Shown here piece after piece: positions 58,020 through 64,000 of a stretch of 64,000 nt of DNA (position 1 is its first letter; the number at the start of each line of letters is the position of its first letter). The notes beneath the pieces were generated by a model, which made no database searches, had not been told where the DNA came from, and worked only from the letters and a program-made list of their open reading frames with translations. This DNA is from Neocallimastix lanati (nom. inval.). Lineage: Eukaryota; Neocallimastigomycota; Neocallimastigomycetes; Neocallimastigales; Neocallimastigaceae. Position numbers and translations under genes: made by a program. The DNA is taken from positions 411,001 to 475,000 of the forward strand of contig JACVTC010000077.1 of the NCBI GenBank assembly GCA_016946835.1, given 5' to 3'.

Positions 58020-58901
58020 AATATTCCTTTATTTTTAGCATATTAAAATATAAATATTTATACTTCTATTTATTATTATTATTATTATTTTTTTTTTTAT
58101 TTTATTTATAATTCATTAATTTTCTTTTTATTTATTATTATTATTTTTGCTTTAGTCATTATATAGTTTTTTTTAATTGTTTTTTAATATTGTTTCTTAT
58201 TTATATATATAATTAATATATATTTTATTTAAATATATAATATAAATATTTATTGATTTAAGTATATTTTTGATACATTTTTCTATTTTATTATTTTATT
58301 AATTATTAAAATAGAAAGATATATTAAAAATAAAAATTTATTTTCTAATGTTTTATATATATTAAAATTTGATTCTTAAAATTTTATTAATATTATTTAT
58401 TATTAATAAATAAAATTATAAGAATCAAGAGATTGATAAAAATAAATTGAAGAAAAAAGACGACTACTCTACAAATAATGGAAATTTCAGGCTAATATCT
58501 CAATGAAAACTAAATTCATTAGAAAAGTTATGCTCGAGATCTATAACGTATATTAATTTTAACCAATTTGGACTATTAGAACTAGAACTCGAAATATTGG
58601 ACTTTATAAAATTATAAATATATTTATAAAAAAAAATTTAATTGTTTAAATGGCCCATAAATAACAAATTATCCTATAATAAAAGAAAGAAATTTTAATT
58701 ATGAAATTTGTTTTTATTAAAAATAATTTTTATTAAATTTATTATTATTATTATCGATAAATGTTGTTTATTTGTTTAAAATAAGCAACAACAAAAAAAT
58801 AATAATATTATTTATTATTATTATTTTTTTAATATATATATATATATATATATATTTTCTGTTATGTAATTTATATTTATATTTAACTTTGAGAACTTTC
58901 T

Positions 58902-58939
<38 letters not shown>

Positions 58940-60264
58940 GAGTATCATTTATTTTATTGGCTAAATATTGGATTAACTTTAAAAATACAATGAATAATGA
59001 TTATAATAATAAATAATAAATAATAATAATTGATATCAAATATTAACTAAAAATAAAATTGTATTTATAATAATAAATGATAAATAATACATTTAATAAA
59101 TAAAAATAAAAAATACTATTATCACTACTTTACTAAAATCGTTACCATTATTAATACTACCTCTGTTACTACTGTCAATCTTATTCTTGTTACTACTTCT
59201 ATTACTATAACTATCAATAATAATAAATATTATAATGAATAATAATAAATAATAATATATTGATAAAATAATGATAATAAAAAAAAAAATAAAATAATAA
59301 TGATAAATTAATAATAGTAATATAAATTAGAATTAGTTAAATAATGCATTTTTCTATTTTATTGTTAATAATGCTTATTTAATAATTATTTATTCAATTT
59401 ATTTATTTATTTATTTATTTTTTTATTAAAAAAGATTTATTATTATTTCAGAAAATATTATAGATATTCAAATGATACAATATAATAATACTAAAACAAT
59501 AATTTTTTTTTTTTTTTTTTTTAATTCAATAGATATCAATATTTTACTCAATTAAAATAATATATAAATTAAAAAATTAAAATACATATACTCTTATATT
59601 TACATAGTTTTTATTATTTTTATTAGATATATTTATATGTTTATAGTCCTAACTATATTATAAACAATTTAAAATAACTAATTTATTTTTATAATTTTCT
59701 ATAAAATCTTTAAAATATATTTTATATTAGATAAAAAATAAAATAAAAAGATAAAAAAAAAAAGTATTGTTTTAAATTTCTCATTTTAGTTGTTTTTTTC
59801 ACTATTTAAATTTAAAAAAAAATAAAAATAAAAAATTAAAAAAATATAAAAATATAAAAAGTAATTTATATATTTAATATTTAATATTCTATATTTTTTA
59901 ATTAAAAATTAGAATATAATTAGAAAGTTTTTTTATTTTTTTATGTTTAATATTTATATATAATTATATTCTAATTTTTTATTTGTTTTATACTCTATAT
60001 AATGATATTTTAATTTTTTATTTGCTTTATGCTCTATATAATCATATTCTAATTTTTTATTTTTATTTTTTTTTTATTGTTTTATGTTTAATATTTATAT
60101 ATAATTATATTCTAATTTTTTATTTGCTTTATGCTTTATATTCTTAGTTTTTATTTGTTTTATGCTCTATATGATTATATTCAAATTTTTTATTTGTTTA
60201 ATGAATTTTAACATTTTATTATTTTTTATGTTTTTATTGGCTAATTTTTAGATTAAAATTAAAG

Positions 60265-60295
<31 letters not shown>

Positions 60296-60540
60296 GCAAA
60301 CTATGAAAGTTTTTAAATAATAATTAAAAAAAAAAAAGAAAGAAGTTTTTTTTTTTTTTTTTTTTTTTATTTGTAATATTTAAAATTTTATTTAAAAAAA
60401 AAAAAGATTAGATTTTATTTAAAATCTTAAACTCAGAATTAAATTTGTTTTTGTTTATTATTAAATATATTTTAATTAATCTGAAGATTTTAAATTTTAA
60501 TTTTAAATTTTTTTTTTTTTAAATTAATTTATTTTTAATA
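58020..60540. other. AT-rich intergenic stretch
   Basis: Mostly A/T. The patch 58440-58610 has more G and C but no open frame. At 59110-59215 a Ser/Asn-type triplet pattern reads on the minus strand as IDSYSNRSSNKNKIDSS, perhaps a degenerate microsatellite or an old Asn-rich exon. Several related blocks with ATTCTAATTTTTTATTTG and CTTTATGCTCTATATAAT recur between 59960 and 60200. No gene supported. Confidence 0.5.
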
Positions 60541-60726
<186 letters not shown>

Positions 60727-60754
60727 TTAATATTTTATTTATATTTGTTTAATG

Positions 60755-60808
<54 letters not shown>

Positions 60809-60809
60809 C

Positions 60810-61068
60810 GAAAAAATATATAATAATTTTGATAAATTATATTAAAAGAACAAGTTATATTTATAAATAGAAATACATTTTTTGTTATTAAATTTTCTTT
60901 TATTTTTTTTTTTTTTCTGGTATAAATTTTATTTATTATGCAGAAATAATAAATTTTTTTTATTATAGGGAATAGCATATTTATTTGATATATTATATAT
61001 ATTTACTTTATAAAAATTATATTATTAATGTATATTGTTATATTTATTCTTAAATAAGAAGAAAAAAA
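60810..61068. other. 5' flank of the CH-domain gene
   Basis: AT-rich; the start codon at 61069 sits in AAAAAAATGAAT, an A-rich context typical of AT-rich eukaryotic genes. No distinct promoter element can be named. Confidence 0.4.
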
Positions 61069-62195
61069 ATGAATACACATTTAAGTTCTTCTGAATTAAA
61101 CAATCCATATATTTGTCATATACCCAATCTTAAAGAAAAGAACAAAGCGTTAAAATGGTTATCTAATCTTCAAGGAAAAGAATATAATGAAATAACGTGT
61201 CATCAGCTCTCTGATGGTGTAGTTTTTTTACAAGTATCATCCTATTTTCTATTCAAAAAAAAAAATTATACAATTCTATATAAATATATATATTTATTTT
61301 AAAATATGTATTTTCAATATGAATTATTATTATTTATTAAATAAAATCTTTAAATATTATTATTATATATTAAAATCTTTTTATAATTAATGAATAATTA
61401 AAAATCAATAATAACAACAACGAAAAAAAATAAAAAATGGATATAGTTAATAGCAACGATTAATGTAGACTTTGATTTTGCAAGCTATATACAGGAATCT
61501 ATTGTTCAAGAAGATCTAATAAATTATAATTTTGTAACTACAATAATATATCTATATTAATATCTATATATTATCTATATCTATATCTATATATATATAT
61601 ATATATATTTTTTTTTTATATATACTTTTATTTTAGATAGTCTTAATTAATTATATATATTATTATTAGAATTCAATATATCATATTATTACTTGATAGA
61701 GTTTCATAACAACTAATGATATTTATTTTTCTATTTTATTATTTTATTTATAATTTTTTCGTATAAAATTTATTGAATATTTAATGAAATTTGGATAAAA
61801 TTAACATGGAATATGAAACATAACTTCTCATTATTCGTTATTATTACTTTTATTTATTTATTTATTTATTTAATTTTTGTTGGATGATACATTCTATATT
61901 TGGAATACTTTATTATTTGGATGAATGAACAATAACTAATATATATAATAATTACTATAAAAATAATAAAAATATTATAATAATGAAATGTATGGGAATA
62001 CATTTATTTATGAATTTATGAAATATGACTTTGGATGATATATATTTATATATCTATTTTTAATGACGATCAAATGGATTTATTAAATTTTTTTATGTGA
62101 TAATAAAATATTTTTTTTTTTTTTTTTTTTTTTTGAATATATACAAATAATATAAAAATTAATTTGAATTTTGAAAATATATTGAAAAAAAATTG

Positions 62196-62235
<40 letters not shown>

Positions 62236-63449
62236 TTTCAATATTTGTTATATATATAACACTTTTAAATTTTTTTAGAAAGGTAATATAAATATTATAT
62301 AAATGTTATATAAATTTTATGAAATAATAATTAATATATATTTTATTATACCATGATATCTATATCGTTACTCACATTTTATATATGTATATATAAAAAA
62401 AAAAAAATTATATATTAAATTTTTTTAGTACTAAAAAGAGAACTTCAACATGTAAATTGTATATATCATATATATTTAATATTTTATATATAAGTAAAAT
62501 TAATTATATCAACATTAAATTAATAGAGTGTTAAATATATTAATTTTTTTTTTTTTTTAATATATGATTATAAAATTTACATATTAATATTATATTATAT
62601 AATTTTTATATTACTTTAAATAAAGTAAACATTAGTGAAATAAATTTCGATAAAATTATTAGTGGAGATGAGAATGAAATTATTCTTTTAGTTTTTAATC
62701 TATATAAAATCTATTGTAAGAAAATGTCATATACAGGAATGTCAATTGATGATGATGATGATGATAATGAGGATGATAAAGTTAAAGAGTCAGACCAATT
62801 AAATTCTAATGAAAATATTATTAATAAAAATAATGACATTAATGAAAAAAGTTCAGAGTCTATTAATGATAATAAATCCTCATTAGAGGATGTTGTTGAA
62901 ATTGAAGTAAAATGAAATATTTATCATTATTTTTATATTAATTATTATATAAGATATATATAAATAATAAGAAAACAAAACAAAAAAAAAAAAATAAAAA
63001 TAAAAACAAAAACAAAAAAAAAAATATCATCAATTATTAATTAATAAAACTAATTATGATATGTACAATTTAATAAAATTAAATTATCTTTATATATAAT
63101 ATATTATAATTTTAATATTTAAAAGTTAACATTGAATTCAAAAATACGATGGTTGCTCCTTTTTTTATCTGAATATGATAATATTTTTAATGAAATGGTG
63201 TCAGAACAAATTGGTGACTATTTATGTATTTTGGAAGCAAATGTAAGTTTTCATTATAAATAAAATAAATAATACTAATATATCTATATAATATGATATT
63301 ATTAAAAAAAAAAAAAAAAAAATTAAATAAAAATAAAATAAAAATAAATAAAATTAATTGATGTATCATTATTTATATATATCAAATAAATTTATATATT
63401 ATGATTTTGATTATTTATTTTATTCTATTACTATTATTTCTTCTTCTTC

Positions 63450-63495
<46 letters not shown>

Positions 63496-63784
63496 TACAA
63501 TTATTAATATTATTATTTACAATTATTAATAATAGAAATCTGGTGAACTAAGTTCAAAATTAGTTAAATTATTATGTTCTGGTAATATATACACTTTAGC
63601 AACATCTGTTCTATTAAAGGAGGTCAATGATTCAAAAATTTTAGAATTAACTGATTTAGATAATCGATACTCATTCTCTGATAGTTTCATTGATCAACTT
63701 CTTCAAAAAAAATTTATTCGTATGGATATGTCGATGTATTCATCAATCATTAGTATGATGCACGAACAAGAACCTTTTTGTGAT
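61069..63784 (+). CDS. Calponin-homology-domain protein, 5' exons, continues beyond window
   Basis: Exons inferred from frame and splice sites: 61069-61233, 61447-61533, 62279-62282 (4 nt), 62429-62458, 62626-62906, 63126-63242 and 63536-63784. Donors are GTATCA, GTAACT, GTAATA, GTATAT, GTAAAA, GTAAGT and GTAATA, all with AG acceptors. Residues about 20-130 look like a CH or CH-like domain: NKALKWLSNLQGKEY, then LSDGVVFLQ joining LIATINVDFD, then YNFKVLKRELQHVN and INFDKIISGDENEIILLVFN. CH domains bind actin or microtubule partners. An acidic linker (SIDDDDDDNEDDKVKESDQ) follows, then a helical region (LNSKIRWLLLFLSEYDNIFN, LKEVNDSKILELTDLDNR, IDQLLQKKFIRMDMSMYSSI) that I do not recognise. 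Alternatively the fifth exon could end at TGA 62915, giving a short protein; the in-frame continuation of later exons argues against that. Confidence 0.7.
62279..62282 (+). other. Putative 4-nt microexon
   Basis: TTTTTTTAG precedes AAAG, which is followed by GTAATA. Joining it between exon 2 (phase 0) and exon 4 keeps the frame and gives NFKVLKRELQH. Without it the 30-nt exon 4 is out of phase and hits a stop. Confidence 0.45.
63440..63495. repeat. Intronic (ATT)n microsatellite
   Basis: ATT repeats within the intron between the 63126-63242 and 63536-63784 exons. It shows the kind of intronic ATT tract into which the copia element seems to have inserted at the cullin locus. Confidence 0.85.
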
Positions 63785-64000
63785 GTAATAATACTAATAC
63801 TAATTATATTTATAAATATTTTAAATTTTATTTTGTTGATTATCTTTATTTATTTATTTATCTATTTATTTATAATAAAATATATTTATTTTTATTTTTT
63901 ATAATATATAAACAATATGTATTAAATATATATATATATATATATATACTTACATTTTATCATCATAATTTATTATAAAAAAAAAAAAAAAAAAATAGTC

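Noticed and set aside
58440-58620. GC-richer patch as a possible RNA gene or exon
   Set aside because: No open frame, no splice-like borders and no conserved RNA motif that I could identify.
60739-60978. 79-codon minus-strand ORF ending in poly-Lys
   Set aside because: Most of it is a T run and AT-rich flank, with no domain or partner exon.
63187-63369. 60-codon minus-strand ORF
   Set aside because: Overlaps an exon of the CH-domain gene on the plus strand and is otherwise Phe/Ile-rich intron sequence.

Overview
This is a eukaryotic window of extreme AT content, full of homopolymer A/T tracts, ATT/AAT and ATTTT microsatellites, small AT-rich introns and transposable elements. Short introns with GTAAGT-type donors, a CUL1-type cullin, Ty1/copia and Ty3/gypsy elements, a FLYWCH/MULE transposase and a lectin/glycosyltransferase gene together fit an anaerobic gut fungus (Neocallimastigomycota) best. 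That assignment is an inference; no rRNA or other diagnostic marker is present.

Layout. 1-1.5 kb: decayed Ty3/gypsy pol. 1.66-2.05 kb: (TTTTTA)n. 3.0-3.84 kb (minus): the last three visible exons of a CUL1-like cullin, with a one-base homopolymer frameshift. 3.985-10.29 kb: a nearly complete copia retrotransposon lying in an ATT microsatellite just upstream of the first visible cullin exon, with a 389-bp insert nested in its 3' LTR. 10.67-12.81 kb: a non-coding LTR element in reverse orientation. 12.8-19.1 kb: AT-rich intergenic DNA with tandem duplications and two islands of higher GC that look like gene remnants. 19.08-43.5 kb (minus): one uninterrupted 8139-codon ORF for a giant repeat protein, the dominant feature of the window. 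43.5-51.9 kb: simple-sequence intergenic DNA. 51.9-58.02 kb: a MULE DNA transposon bounded by a perfect 28-bp terminal inverted repeat, with a broken FLYWCH-MULE transposase, into which a 4-kb LTR element inserted. That LTR element carries a broken lectin-glycosyltransferase gene and a non-coding region rich in hairpins. 61.07-63.8 kb (plus): the first exons of a calponin-homology-domain gene that runs off the window.

Points of most interest. (a) The giant protein has no visible signal peptide, is built from alternating acidic and basic/aliphatic blocks, carries 18 copies of an amphipathic module (PGFLDKLAQKITDLVEP) and ends in a CaaX box (CIIM). This suggests a prenylated, multivalent, membrane-associated cytoplasmic protein. 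(b) The two reverse-oriented LTR elements contain short hairpins whose stems differ but stay self-complementary around an invariant loop (ATTTCACGCT), which is the signature of a selected structure. (c) A SUEL-type lectin domain runs straight into a GMA12/MNN10-like glycosyltransferase domain, and this gene is captured between two LTRs that are almost identical.

Limits: all calls are by eye. Intron boundaries are inferred from reading frame and splice signals, and the protein families are recognised from motifs, not from searches.
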